64,000 nucleotides of DNA from Phialocephala subalpina (GCA_900073065.1 FJOG01000029.1:247939-311938), one strand, 5' to 3'; positions 46,790-60,029 are shown, numbered from the stretch's first letter. Notes: generated by a model from the sequence alone, not told the origin. A program made the numbers and translations.

Positions 46790-49783
46790 ATGTCGAATTC
46801 GCCTCTATCTCAGCGTAGTCGCAGCAACTTCCAAACAAGTAACAGCACTGCTACCAAGCACCCACGGACATGTCGATTTTGCTTCAAGAGCTTCTTCAAA
46901 GCGGAGCATTTATCTCGACACGAACGCAGCCATACCAAGGAACGTCCTTACCGGTGCAGCGACTGCGGGAAGAGCTACACCAGACAGTAGGTCCTATCTC
47001 GCACAAGTATATTCTGATCAATTAATATTGACATTGAAATCCTCCTCTGTATTCTACAAGGCCGCTCGGGTTTCCTGTTCAGATAATCTGCGCCGCTTGA
47101 GCCGTAGTTTTCCCAGAGTCTCCGATTGTCAACAAGAGTGGACTTGGTAGCTAATAATCTATAGCGACACTCTTCTTCGACATCGAAGGTCTCACGAAAT
47201 TATTGCATCAGAACCAGAAACGACGAGCGATAATGATGAGCTAGCAAGCCCGAGCATGGTTGATCACGCTGCTGCTACTTTGCTAGAGCTGCAGGCTCTG
47301 ACAGATCGCCCAATCGATGCGCAGGATCAACCAATTTCATCACATGTACATCATGGCAATCCCGACGAACGTACTGAAAGATCTCAGATGAAGCAAAGTC
47401 TTCACAATGAAGAGAGACACCCTACAGGCAATGGTACTGGCGTTAGCGTGGATTTATCATCCCAAGGGCTTCTCGATCCAGCACTAGAACAATATTCGAA
47501 CAACAGCCAGTCCAACGTCTTCCCTTTTTTACCTCATATGGAACTTTGGAACTTGCAAAATGAGTCGTTTCCTTCCTGGCACATTGGCGATGATTTCGAC
47601 ATTGAGGCCTTCAACATGTCTCTTCTCTCACCGATGGCTGCTGATCAGTCAGTATGGCATGGTCAAACATCTACAAGCCAAGAAAATGAGTTACTTGCAC
47701 TTCAAATTGAAACTCAGAACTCGGCCGCACCTTCTATGAATGATATCCAAGGCTTATGGGTCACCAAAGCGGACTATTATTCTTGGAAAGATGCCGACAA
47801 TGCCTCATACTCTGTGGCACCAACACGGCCAATAACGCCTAGCACAGAGTCGCCATCCGGAAACACAGTAGATGAAAGGTATCGGAATGACCTTTCGCAG
47901 AGATTATGCCCCCGTTGGAAAGAAGATCCTCTGCCGCCAACGGAATTCTTGGTTTGTACCCTGTATTTATTGTGAAACCATGGCTAACTTTTTTAGAATC
48001 TTGCACTGCAACTATTCTTCACCAAGTTTAATCCAATTTTTCCGATTCTCCATGGACCAACGTTTCGTCCGAGTAACGAGAACTCTCTTCTACTTCTTTC
48101 TATCTGTTCGATTGGAAGTCTCTTTATGGGTTCAAGCGCTGCTACAGTTCAAGGATCGAAGATATTCGAAAGACTTAATAAAGTTATCTTGGCATCGGTA
48201 AGTCCACGGTTCGGTATAAATTCAGTGTCTTGAATGAATGTTTGGCTAATAGAAATCCGCAAGTATGTATATTCTCTGAGTACTTCTATGTATTAATAAC
48301 AGTCTCATGGTTCTCACTCTCTGGTGACTCCCGGAATCTTTAAGACTGCAACCACTTTGCTTCATGGATCAAGAAATTGCTAACTCCACGATCTTCTAGA
48401 TGGGATACTATAATCACAAGAAAATCTTCGGAGAGGATATCCTTGGTTCAGGCTTCAGTCCTTGGTCAAACATTTGCTTACCTCTCTGGGGTCAGCACCT
48501 TTTCAAGCCCCACAAAATCTGACAGAGGCTGATCACTAAAGTAGAATCCCAAGTACATGGCAACAGTGGAAGCCTTCCACGGCACTGTCATTGCTGTAAG
48601 AATGATGGACTGTTTGGACAGGAGGTTTTGCTAATCACGTGTAGTTTGCGCGACGCTGTGGCATGTTAAATGGCATTCAATGCACTCTAGACCTAGGCAC
48701 AGAGTCACCGCAGGGGTTAGATGACGCGTGGAATGTATGGGCACGGTCAGAAGAAGTGACACGGTAGGTGTACCAAAAGTCAGATCTTGCTATAACCTAA
48801 TTACGTGACACAGAACCGCTCTTGGACTATACGTGCACGATGCTCAGCTAGCTACTACGTTCCATCACGACCCAGTCTTCCGACACAACGCCATCCGGGT
48901 CTCTGTCGCTGCTAACAACGATCTTTTTAACGCTCCTAATGCCGCGCAATGGGCGAATTTGGTGCGCTCATCCATGCTTAAACCAACCAAATTGAGCTCG
49001 CATCTACACCTGAACCAAGACGAACATAGCTGCTCAATGCCGCTTTTGAAGGAGTTGGCGTGTAAAAACAGCAGCTTTTCTTGCTACGTGCTTCTCCATG
49101 GGATCGGAGCTGCAGTGCAAGAGAGCAATGCGGCCGGTCAAATGACCCAAACAAATGCCAAGAGATATCAAGACGCTTTGATATGCTGGTATCATGCTTA
49201 CGGAAAAGCCAAGGCAGCTCATGAGCCTGACCCATTGTGCCAAATGATTCTCTGCCACGAGATTTTTATGTCTCTCCTCGTCGATTTCAACGAGCTCGAA
49301 CGAGCAATGGGCCGTGATGGTGCTAGCGAACGTGCAGCTTCTCTCAAGTACGTGGGGCAATGGTCCTCGAGTGTGGAAGCGAAGAGGTGCGTGGTACATG
49401 CAACGTTAATTCACCGCCAAATTGGAGGTATGCGTATCGATTCGGAGCCCGCGATCCATGTACCTAGATCAGTGTTTCTGGCGGCTATTGCCTGGTATTG
49501 CTATATTCAATTCGACCAAGCCGGTTCTGGGTTGCCGCAAACGTTTGGAGAATCCCTCGACAGCCCAGAAAGTAAGGTCTTCGGTATCAACCCCCTCCAG
49601 CTTTTATTTGAGGCGAGTGGATTTAAGATGGAGAAGCCTAAACTCACTGAGGTTAGCCCACTCCGTGGGCTTACAGATATGCTGCATCGGATAGGACGTT
49701 GGGGAATTTCAAGAAGATTTGCACGTATACTTGGGTTACTAATATACGGGGACTCGGGGATTCGGCTGATGGATGCGATCTGA
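46790..49783 (+). CDS. C2H2 zinc-finger transcription factor with fungal-specific regulatory domain (multi-exon)
   Basis: Exon 1 (46790-46986) gives one finger ([21 protein letters not shown]) and the start of a second. Exon 2 (47165-47951) completes it ([10 protein letters not shown]). Exon 3 is 47997-48197. Later coding blocks run from about 48400 to 48498, then 48544-48596, 48645-48764 and 48814-49783, with introns near 48499-48543, 48597-48644 and 48765-48813. The regulatory-domain blocks [32 protein letters not shown] and [12 protein letters not shown] are of the fungal-specific type, as in C2H2 regulators of secondary metabolism. The join between exon 3 and the block at ~48400 is not resolved in frame, so the model is approximate there. 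Likely regulator of the flanking aromatic cluster (inference). Confidence 0.72.
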
Positions 49784-50527
49784 CCTCCAAGGTGAAGCCA
49801 TTGAGAAGTTTAGATAGCTTGATCGTGGATTCGGTATATATGTTTTGCAGGAGGGTGGCCTTCCTTTGCGGTGAATTAAATGAGGCATGTCTAGGAAGTC
49901 ATTTTGAAAGGAACCTTTTGCGCACTGATTATGTTGAATTGAAGCAGCAGTAGCCTGTCAGATGTATACTAGCTTCACTTCCCCACAGTTTTAGCCAAGA
50001 AGTCGATGCTTCTTGAATTCCAACTGACACAACACACCATAAAAACCCCTACCTTTTTCTTGCAGGCGCGTGGTGTGTTTCCAACTCGATATTCAACACG
50101 AGATGAGAGCTTGCAGCGTATTACCACGCCAGTGGAGGGGAGGTATCGTAGAATTGTTCTCTTTTAGTGGTCTGGCTTGGTTCAGATCCATGGTGGGCAG
50201 CACGGTGGGCTAACAATGTGGGACTGGCTACATTGGAAATCCCGGGACTGTAAGACCGTGATGAGTTCCCCAATAGTCTGTGAACACTAAGGTTGGTCAG
50301 CAGGCAACCTCTATTTGCTCATGAATCACGATTCAGCATGCCCCGATGGGATACCGCACGAAAGAACCGAGTTGGTGTTGCACGCCCGTTTCGTGGAAGT
50401 TTTCCTCAATATCAGCACTCAAATTCCCTTCGTCCTGTGTTTGAACATCCTTTGGAACTTTGCAGCGGACCCGACAGTCTGAATATATCTCGACAACTAA
50501 AAGCTCACATCTCAATACTGCAACAGA
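49784..50527. other. Intergenic
   Basis: No gene seen. 3' flank of the C2H2 gene and upstream region of the monooxygenase relic. Confidence 0.4.
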
Positions 50528-52694
50528 CATGGAGACTACAGATATTATCATCTATGGCTGTGGGCCAACAGGAGCCATGCCATCAGCGTATCTGGGCCAG
50601 CAGCTGGTGAAGAACATCGTTCTGGAGAGAGCCGGAGATAACTCAGGACCCGAGCGGAATTGCTCTAGATGAGGACGGAATTCGCATGCGTCAAGGGGCA
50701 GGTGTATATGATAAGATATTTACGGAGATCGAGGAGAGTATGTCTACAGATCTTCCGCGGTGGGAGGACGAATGTGCTAATTAATGTTGGATATCAGAAA
50801 TGGGATACTTCAATTTTGTGTCTGGGGCAAACAATCTTCATGCAACTCTATTCTAAGGTTCAATTACAATACTGTAAGCTTCTCATTTCTTCCGAGTCCA
50901 ACTCTCCATCATTTTAAATGAGCAGTTATGCTCTGATAACTAAATTATAGAAGAAGGGCTGATTGTTCTCTCTTTGAAGGTTGAATGAAGCACCGGCCAC
51001 CCGGGGTTCATGTGCCATAAGCGGCCTGTTCTCGAACGTTGCCTGCGCGACGTCATTGGGTGGTATTCGAAGAGTGAAATACGTCCCGGTTCGACGGTTC
51101 AATCGATTTCCGAAGATGGAGAGTACTGCATGTAACCTGCACCAACTCTCAAGCGGACAAAAGAACTTGAGGGCGAAGTTTTTTGTAGACGCGGATGGCA
51201 AAACTAGATTTACCAGGAAACGCAACCTGGAGCCCAAGGGAATCACAAAGGAGACGGAGAAGAAGTACCTCTAACCACCAACTTATCCTGAATGAAGCTG
51301 ATTATGTGGCAGGTTCAAGTACGAAGCAACGTGGGTGGCTTTAAACTGGAGAATCACATCACCAACGCCGAAATCGCATCCTAACTTTCCACTTTGAAGG
51401 CTTAGATACACCCCAGATCAGGTTCACAATGCCTTCTTCCCACTAAAGTTCACATTCATCTGCAACTCAGACCGACCTTCTGTTTGTGGTCGGTTCGGAT
51501 TGCGTAATGATTGCCTCTGGAGATTTGAATTTGTGGTAAAGCCTGGTGAAGACGGATACAAGATGGCGAAGAATGAGAATGTAAAGGAAGTGGTGTATCC
51601 TTAGCTCACTCTTCCTAAGAAGCGATTCAGGTATGAGACACTCTAAATACACTTTCATAGACCACAAATTGAATCGTGGGTAGCTTGAGCAAAGATTTGG
51701 CGGTTCCTGAAAATTGCATCGAAGTACTCCGATCGAGACCTTTAACCTTCTCAGCGCGAAGCTGCAATAAGTGGTCTCTTTGAAGAGCCCTTCTCTGTGG
51801 CGATGCTGCCCATGTATTTCCACCATGTAAGTCTCTACTCTATATCGCGTTGCGACAACTAACAAGAGCCTCCCAGTTGGTGATCAGGGTATTGCTTCCA
51901 GGTTTCGTGACGCAGCCTCTTTGGCGTGGCGTTTGACGGTAGCATGCCGATTGAATTTCCACGGCCACGAGAAAAATTTCGAAGCCTGGTACATGGAAAG
52001 AAAGCAACAACTTGAGAAATCTCTTGCTGCTACAATCGTCAATGGGAACTTCTGCAATGAATGCAACCTCGTGAAGATTTTCTTGCGGGACTGGTTTCTA
52101 TGGAGTCTGCAGTTGATCCCCAGTTGGAGACACCGGTTGGAGCTTGGTCAACGGCGGGAAGGCTTGGCAAATTATGCCTGACCCCCTGGGATGCTGTTCC
52201 TCCCAGAACTTGGTGGTGGGAAGGTCTTCCCCTAGGTGTATTGTTTGCCGTATAGCTCGGTGGCGACGAAGGCGGTGTTCACAGATGATGTGATCTTTGG
52301 GAGGGAGAAAATTGCGCTATTTCCGTTGGTGATTTTATTGCGTACACAGAGCGAGATGGAAATTACGAAACAAGATCTGTGGATCTGGAGAAAGAGCACC
52401 AGGGAGCTGCAGGTTAAGGAGGCAACATACTTCATTGACGAACCATCATTTACGGTTTGTACTCAGACAAGTCAAGGGCTCGCATACAGGAGTCTACACA
52501 TGGATCTGTCTAATCCAAACGTCTGGGGAGGTCTCCCAGAACCCCTAGATTATGACGGGTCGAGGATGAGAAGAGAGGTGAAAGGAAGATATGTCATTAT
52601 TCGGCCGGACCGTTTTATTTTTGCTATATGTAATACAAGCGCGGAGTTGGTTCATGCTTCACTATCACTGAGCGAGGCTCTTTCAGGACTGTAA
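50528..52694 (+). pseudogene. FAD-dependent aromatic monooxygenase (phenol-hydroxylase-like) pseudogene
   Basis: Blocks in order: the FAD-binding GxGxxG near the start (IIIYGCGPTGAMPSAYLG, 50546), GIALDEDGIR after a frame change near 50655, VDADGKTRFTRK (51188), VCGRFGL-type text near 51485, DAASLAWRL near 51910, then EAWYMERKQQLEKSLAATIV (51980), RLELGQRREG and a C-terminal part from 52236 ending in RYVIIRPDRFIF. Several frame changes and stops lie between the blocks, and the GDAAHVFPP-type motif expected before 51910 is not readable. Intact homologues are class A flavin monooxygenases. Together with the neighbouring oxidase and aldolase it indicates a pathway that has lost an enzyme here. 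Confidence 0.8.
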
Positions 52695-53394
52695 CTAGTC
52701 TCAAGGTTCAATACTTGGATAATCAGCCTCCTCACTCTTTTCGGCGAAATTTACGGGAGAAAACTACACGAGCTCCAAGATAAAATCGATCCCCACTGTA
52801 AAGGTCACTACATGGAGGAGAATTGTAGAAATATAGGCGAGACAGCGGCATATGCTTTGGTAAGGTAGTTGTTGAGTAACCTGTTTAATAGTTTATGTTG
52901 GTAAGCCGCGTCAGGGGGTGGTGAATCTTTGAAAATTTTGTTTGCTGGGAATCTATATACGAAGGTAATTCACAAGACGACAGACAGTGAATAAAAGTGA
53001 GAAGCAATTTCGGGTAAAGATATCGAACGCTTCCAGTAATTAGCACAACAACCACCACATGTACGAGGGAGATGTCATAACTCATAGAGGCAAATTATTA
53101 ATGTCCAGACCTTCACTTGCTAGACCTGGGAATCCGTACCAGTGCAATTGCTCAGCTCATCGCTCCAGAAGAGCTAGAAGTGAGGCAATGAAGTGATTTG
53201 GTATTGAAATCATTCCCGTGGGAATGACCTTCTGATCACTCTTCACACTGACAGAAACTCTGAAAACGCAATGGCCTCCACCTCTTTCCCTATTCCCACA
53301 ATCTTTCCAGTCCAAAGATCCTCCATCGTGAATTCCCGGTTATTGTCACCCTTTGTAGCCAAGTAAATAATTGCATGGATGCCTCTATAGCGAT
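52695..53394. other. Intergenic
   Basis: No gene seen between the monooxygenase relic and the AT-rich tract. Confidence 0.4.
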
Positions 53395-53870
53395 AAAATT
53401 CGATTGTAATATAATTTTAATTTCTTTTTAATTTTATTATAAGAATATAATTTTTAAAATTTTAATATAAATAAATTATATAAAGGATTTTATTATTTTC
53501 GAATAAATATCTTATTATATTTTATATTTTATTTTTAATTATAAATTGAATAAATTAAATATATAATAAAATTAATTATATATTTATTTTTCAAAGGATT
53601 ATAATAAAGTAAAATTATATAATTAATTAATTTATATTAATAATAATTTTGAAGTTTTTATAATTATATATATTAAATTAAATTGAAATTTATTTGATTA
53701 TTTAAAAGAATAAAGTTTTATAAATTTAAATATTTCTTATTTCTTTTAAAAAAAATATTAATTTAATTTTCTAGTATTTATTTATTTAATATAAGGATTA
53801 ATATAAAATATTTTAAAGGTTATATAAAAAGTAAAATTGAGGTCAAAATAATCGATTTTTCAATTGGAGA
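53395..53870. repeat. AT-rich RIP-like tract
   Basis: About 475 bp of nearly pure A/T with no codable frame and sharp edges. The TTTAA/ATATAA texture is the same as at the left end of the window. Interpreted as a RIP-mutated repeat; element type cannot be recognised. Confidence 0.65.
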
Positions 53871-54513
53871 AAGTATATTTCATTCCCTACCCACCCTTAT
53901 TTCTGATATTTAAGGTTTGCTACGCAAGGTTAAAGCTATATAATATGTATCTTATATAGCTTCAATCCAGAGTTTGAGCATCGATGCATTGTCCATTATT
54001 CAGCGAAGTCGGCCTCGTTGCATCTTCTTGTCGATTGCAGTTGGAGCCTCAATGGACAGAGTGATAATTTTCAGGATAGAGATGGCGACAGTGCGATTGA
54101 CCTCAACATCTCCCTCAAGCACAGTATTATGCCACTAGAATGTCTCCTTTTCTCAATTATCAACCTCACGTGAGCAGTGGGGCCTTTCCTCAAGCTCCGT
54201 TTAGGGCTGTCTCAGGTCTAATTCTAAAAGTGAACGAGATCGCGTGATTTTTGCAAGCAACGATAATTGGTCAAAGAGGCAAAGCCGATTGCGGTCGACA
54301 ATCACTCCACGTTTCGGCTAACTCGGCTCAACCCGAAGTCGTATGATGCAAATATCTTGATAAAACTTATTACACGTCTCAAGGCATATTTCTCAAAGCT
54401 CTTGTCTATTATTTTTAGAACTTGCTTAACTCATTACCGCGATCATAATCTACTTTGACCGTAAACAATCTACACCTTTGGAGTGTTGCAATAAGCCTAA
54501 GCAGATTTTTATT
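53871..54513. other. Intergenic
   Basis: No gene seen between the AT-rich tract and the small gene at 54514. Confidence 0.4.
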
Positions 54514-54917
54514 ATGCCAGGCAATGAGACGAAGCCTGCGGGCACTCAAGATAGTTCGCGAGTTGGACGGGAGCTACATCACGGGGAAGTTACTTTGCCT
54601 ACAAAAAGGGCGCTATCACCAGCCCTTCAGGAACTAGTTGATCAGCAGGAGATGGACCGTGAGCTGTACGAGGATTATTGGACTAATCCAACGTCCGTTT
54701 GCGAAGCTTCTAGCTTCTAACTTCTTCATATCCTGGTATATTCTATGCGTATTGCCGCTGACCATAGCACCCTAGTTTCTCGAAAAACTCTGCCGATTCA
54801 CGAAATTTAGATTTGGATGAGAATCGAAAGAAAGACGAGTCTGGACCGCAACCTGATTCTGCGAATACAGACCAGACCCCGCCAGACGATAAAAAGAGCA
54901 AAGGTTTCAAAGGCTAG
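54514..54917 (+). CDS. Small hydrophilic protein, unrecognised
   Basis: Exons 54514-54696 and 54768-54917 (71-bp intron, GTTTGC donor, branch GCTGAC, acceptor CATAG) give 110 residues. The protein is charged and disordered-looking, with LSPALQELVDQQEMDRELYEDYW in the middle (a possible short helix) and a Lys/Gly ending (KKSKGFKG). I do not recognise it. Support rests on the clean splice and uninterrupted second exon. It could still be chance. Confidence 0.35.
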
Positions 54918-54973
54918 TAAACTTCCAACCACTACTTAGAAGTGTATCGAATTGGCATTTAAATCGAACTTGG

Positions 54974-55689
54974 TTAACTTACTATTGAAATGTAGGTTGA
55001 GTTAATAAAAACTTCGTCCTTCTCTACTACATTGTTTATCTTGGGCAACTCATCAAAGATATCTCCATTAGTTATTATTGTGTTGCATATATTCATCGCG
55101 TTTCGTATAGGAGCAAGGGTTGGTACATGAGCAAGTTTTAGTGATTGAGAATCATTCAAGAATGTTAGGAGGTGTACTGAGTAATTAGTACTACCGATTA
55201 TAATAAGTGGTAGTTTAATAGACAATATTTATGAGGAGACGAGATCTTCGGTCTGGAACACTTCTTTCTTTAGTAGAATATCACACTCTTTTGAGATTAT
55301 AAACTCGGCAAATTGCAAGAGAGAAGCAAAGCAAGGGCTAGTATCGTCCAGCAATTATATGTACACGGTTGTATATATTTGTTGTGGGGCTTCTCTTACG
55401 CAGGATGAGGTGGGGTAGGAGTGGCAGTGGAACTAGTGGAGCCAAAATAGGACTCGCCCATTTAGCCAAGACAGGAAATTATAATCGGGCCTCAAGGGAG
55501 CCAAAAAAGAATGATGGAGGGCTTCCAGAGCCTATGAGCACGCTTCAAGAGCTTTTAGACTACGGTTCCAAACCAGTTCCATATGCCGATGTTTATGCTC
55601 AGGGAGCTGGCGGGGTACCCATCCATGAGATGCATTCCAATCACGGACGTGTAACCCGCATGATGACTATGCCAATGACAATCGTATGA
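54974..55689. other. Fragmentary open frames of unknown nature
   Basis: A minus frame at 55225-54974 and a plus frame at 55369-55689 both look protein-like in composition but match nothing firmly. The latter contains YADVYAQGAGGVPIHEMHSN followed by an apparent frame change near 55660, faintly reminiscent of the C-terminal block of DUF2278 proteins. I regard these as possible decayed genes only. Confidence 0.25.
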
Positions 55690-55739
55690 AGCCATATCAG
55701 GAGATGTACTACAATCCGAAGACTCAATCTCATGTAGTG

Positions 55740-56290
55740 TGAATAATGAGTAGAGTAGAGTAGAGTATAACCACTTACTCTAACTCTATTTACTCTACTC
55801 TAAATACTCAAAGCAAACTCGAGTAATTAGAGTAATACGTGATACTATATTATATTATAATTTAAAGCTAAAAATAAAAATTAAAACTCTTTTAAAATAC
55901 TCAAATATATAATAAAACTTTATTAAATTTATTTATAAGTCTTTATTTAAATATAATTTAAGTTTAAAAAAATTAAAAGTTTATTTATATATTAAATCAT
56001 ATATTAAATCACGGCCAAATTACTTATTAAATCACGTGCTAATTTTAATAGAAAGAAATAATAAAGTTATAAAATATATTATATATATTATAAAGTAAAT
56101 ATTAATTCTATTTTATTATTAGTATTTGGTAAGTTTAATATTACCTTAGTTTTTAATTATTATAACCTGTTTTTTATCACGTGTATTATTCTAGAGTATT
56201 TAAGTATACTACTTTTACTTTACTTTAGGGTAATCCAATATCTACTACTCATATTCTACTTTATTCTACCCAAGTAGCTAGAGTTTTTTT
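55740..56290. mobile_element. AT-rich element with imperfect terminal inverted repeats
   Basis: The left side (GAGTAGAGTAGAGTAGAGTA at ~55751, later AATACGTGATA) is mirrored on the right (TATCACGTGTATT at ~56176, then ACTTTACTTTA and CTACTTTATTCTACC up to ~56270). The core is nearly pure A/T. Likely a short RIP-mutated transposon. The ends are degenerate and no target duplication is clear. Confidence 0.4.
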
Positions 56291-56521
56291 GGTCACACTG
56301 ATCTCATGAGCTCTACCAATAATCCAACAAATCCTTCAGGAGCTTGAGGAGGTCAGAGATTGAGGTCTGCTGAGTACTATTGTGGGATTGTGGATGGGAA
56401 AGGAACTTACTGAGTGTCTCCTGAGATGGTTTGACGCTTGGATGTTTGTGTTTTGCGGTTCGTTTGCTCCTTCATGCTTGCTCAACTGTAGTTTAGAGCC
56501 TTTTTATTTTGTCTCCCGTCG

Positions 56522-59500
56522 TCAATCATCAGTCAAATCAACAACGCCCTCCTGCGCAATAGTGATGATCGTCCTCTGCCTTTTCGACGACGAGCCCTCT
56601 GACTTAATTGTTACATTATCCTCGTCCTCATCTATTTCTCTCTTAATCCCATGTGTATGTCGTTGTCGCCTCTCAGCCGTGAGTTTCGCTAGCTTGACCT
56701 GCGCATCGTATGCATACTCTGCACCCTTTAGCCTGGCCTCCAGATCCTCCTTTACATCTTGCAGCTGTTGGATCTTGTTCCGAAGATCCTCGATTATTCC
56801 ACTGGCGTCTTCTTCTTCTCGTTGGAGATTCTCGATTTTTGTTTCATAGACTGCAACTTTACCGCGGCCTCGTCGATATGTAATTGAGCCCTGCGTTGGA
56901 TGGTCTCGAGTTGTTCCTGCTTGGATTGCAACTCTGTTGTTGCCTCGCCGAGAAGAAGTTGTGCTTCGCTCAGTTCTCGATCTTTGTCCTTTATTTGTTC
57001 GAGCCCAGCCTCGATTTGTCCCTGCATGGACAGCAGCTCCGTTGCTGCCTTGTCGATCTGGAACTGTGCTTCCCTCAGCGTTCGATCTTTGGCTTTCATC
57101 TCTTCGCTTCTAGCATCCATTTCCTCTTGTTTGGATAGCAGTTCTGTTGCGGCTACGTCGAAACGTAATTGTGCTTCGCTCAACGCTTGATCTTTATCTT
57201 TGATCTGTTCATCTCTAGACATGAGTAGGCGACAAGCGTGGTCCTTCTGTTCCAGGAGCCGAATTCTCGCATTCCAGAGATCTATTTCGCTGGTTTGCGG
57301 CAGCTCCTTCTGCTTCGAGATTGTGGTTGATAGCTCATGAATCGTCTGGTCCCTCATGTGAACAAGGTTCTTCTGTGTCTCAATTTCTGCTTGGGCAACC
57401 TGTAACGCGAGAATTCCAAGGGTCAGCGGATCTGCTCTCGCTATCGCTTTTCAATGGTGTCTTACCTGTAGGTTTTGATTCGCTTTTGAGAGAGGATCAG
57501 GTTCGCCCTGTACAGTTGGCCGCCGTTGTACCGAGTTACTGCTCGCAGGTGGCCTGCTCCCCTGTCCATTGACCGAATTTGAGTCTGTAGTTCGCTTGGA
57601 AGAAGGGACATCGACTACAATTGCATCTTCGGAATCAGAAACACCATACAAATCCCCGAAATTGTTCTCCAAGCCACCATTCTCCACTTTGTGGTCCATC
57701 TGTGTCGGAATCGTGCAGGGCAATTGAGTCGCAGTGACACCTCTCCTTGGTTCAGGCTGCGACCGGGTCTTGGAAGATCTTGGGGATATGCTGGCAGGGG
57801 GTAGCCCGAAGAAGGCTCGATGCTCGGCGCGTGAAACCATGGGGAAGTAGGTTTCTTTGGGATCTAACGTCTGGAAGACTGCCTGGAAATCCTTGCGCGA
57901 CACGATTTTCACCGGACACCCACAAGTGTCTTCGGACTGCTGGAAGGTTGTCGACTCCGCATCGTCTTTTTGAAGATCTGAAAACGCTAGTTAGCCATTC
58001 CGAACGTGTATAACTTTGGGATATATGGAAAGGCATCCCACGAAATCTCGAAGGCTTATGGAAACTTACAGTGTACTAAAAGCTCGTCTCGTCTGACAGA
58101 ACAAGTGCTGTCGCGATGTAACACGACGCGGCATTTTGGGTCGATGCCGTACACTTTGAGCGCTACATCACAATCCATATCTGTTCACCAGACCTCAATC
58201 TCACCTGCTTCAGCTAATGCCCTGGCTTTGACCATGACCGGCATATGCCTCAGGTTCTCGTAGACCTTCAGATTGATGGAAGGATCTATCTCAATTACAT
58301 CGTGCTCTCCTGGCAGTGGTTGCCGCTTCAACTCGTTGACAATCAAGCTGAACAATTCAGTCACGATATGATCGCAACAGAAGTGGTCTGGAGTTGAGTT
58401 GTCATGTGAAAATTGAAGTGCGACCCAACATTGATTAATGTCGTGGCTCAGCCCAAAATCAAGCCACTTGTCGTTGATTTCGAGAGCTCCGTCAATGAGT
58501 AACAAATCGAGATCCGTCCTGTCTCCACGCTTGAAAATTATTTCAAGGTCTTTTGCTCTCGCGTCTAGCGCCAGAGATGCTCTGAGGGCTCGCTGTACTC
58601 CTCTAGAATATGTTGTTTTGTTGTCCTCAGCTACAGGCGCATTGTGCAACAGGTAGCATTGTTGTTCTTGCGGAGTTCGAACGAGGCGAAATCTTCGTAG
58701 GGGATCCCAAAGAACAGCCGGCAATTGGGCAGGTTTCTTCTTCAAACTGTTTCGAATGATCTCCACGTCCTTGAAAAACACGTACTTGTCAGAATCAATT
58801 TTCATAGTGTGGAGGGAATTTGTACTTCATCTCCGTTACGACTGTCATGATAGAACTGTTTCTTGTCTGGGTCAAGTTCTAGTAGCTGCTCCCAGATCTT
58901 CATAGCTGTACTTTCGGAGACGTACGCCTCAGTCTCATGCACGTCTGCCCATGTGTCGTCTCGTAGCATGGAGACATAGCTCTCAAGGGCATCGTGCTCG
59001 TTCGACTGAATGGCGGCTGCCCAAATGTGAGCGAGCACCCCCGCTTCCTCATTAGAGTTCGTCAATCTCTCTCGGTCGCGATTCACAGCGCCATCGAAGA
59101 AGTTGTACCCAAATCGAAACGGTTTCTCCGTTGAGAAATTCTCGAGCAGGAGTCCCTTGAGATAGACCCGGCCTTTGAAACTGTCGTCCATGATTAAGTT
59201 TCCGTAATGAGTCTCTATCATCTTCGAAGGACGATTGAGGTCAAGAGAGACATCAATCCATTTCAAGAAGTCCACTTTTTCGATTCTGCACCCGGCACCG
59301 CGAATCTTTCCGATTTTGACTGACACATCCTCCCAGATGTTGTTCTGTAGTTGTCTGTCGGAACCTTTGGCGACTTGTGCCTGGTACTTCTCCTTTACCT
59401 TCAAGACTTTCGACTCCGACATCTTCGTCAAGAAACAGTAGAGCACATTTTCATCTCTCCCGGCAAATTTCATCGTCCAATAATACTCAGAAGCCTCGTA

Positions 59501-60029
59501 CTGGACTCGATAGCCTCTGCGAGCCATGACTAAAGAGGCAATTTTGAACCCCTCCCCATGTGTCCCAGCTGCTTCGGGATTGTCTCGCTTGGAAGTCCCC
59601 CCAATATCCAGAGCACCGCGACTCAGTTGCGCGTTGAAATTGGTGAATTCAAGGGTTCCGTTTTTGAAGCGAATGAATCCAAGAAGGTCGTTGGTTTCGG
59701 GATGCCGAGCTTCGACAATGTAAACTTCCTTTGCATCGAATCCCTTCACAACTGGGCAAAGGTCTTTTTGTTGTAATCCTGCAGCTTCGACAATGGCGTC
59801 CTTCCTAGAAAAGCAGTGCGTTAGGCAAAACTCTGTAGGCCCATTCGGGGACGCACCAATTTTGATAGAATTCACGAATGGCGTGGGCAGGCTTCCATGA
59901 CGGAACATAGTTTCTGCCAATACCGAGGGCTTGCCTGCCAGGCCGCAGAACACTTCGGTCATCATCTAGGTCGTAGCTGTCTCCAAATTCCCAATCCTCG
60001 GTGCCAGAGTCCGAATCGTACGGGTCCAT
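56522..60029 (-). CDS. GHKL (Hsp90/MORC-type) ATPase-like protein, paralogue B; one in-frame stop and one frameshift
   Basis: Minus exons 60029-59857, 59804-58826, 58769-58070, 57977-57466 and 57399-56522. Intron positions and phases equal those of paralogue A (phases 2, 0, 1, 0). The N-box reads REFYQNWKD (split by intron 1), then LEFTNFNAQLSR, GTSK and GTHGEGFKIA. VNRDRERL and a WLDFGLSH/FCCDHIV block follow, then CGCP, YFPMVSR, and a long coiled coil of repeated heptads (EAQLRFD, EAQFQID, EAQLLLG). The end has IKRE, IKSE, KRQR and VVDLTDD. A TGA at 58185-58187 stands where paralogue C has Trp. An A5 run at 56836-56840 lacks one base: adding it makes the last exon a multiple of three and continues the coiled coil. 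Probably inactivated, unless corrected in RNA. Confidence 0.75.

Noticed and set aside
56382..56849. 155-codon plus-strand open frame rich in Ser and Cys
   Set aside because: Antisense of the coiled-coil exon of paralogue B.
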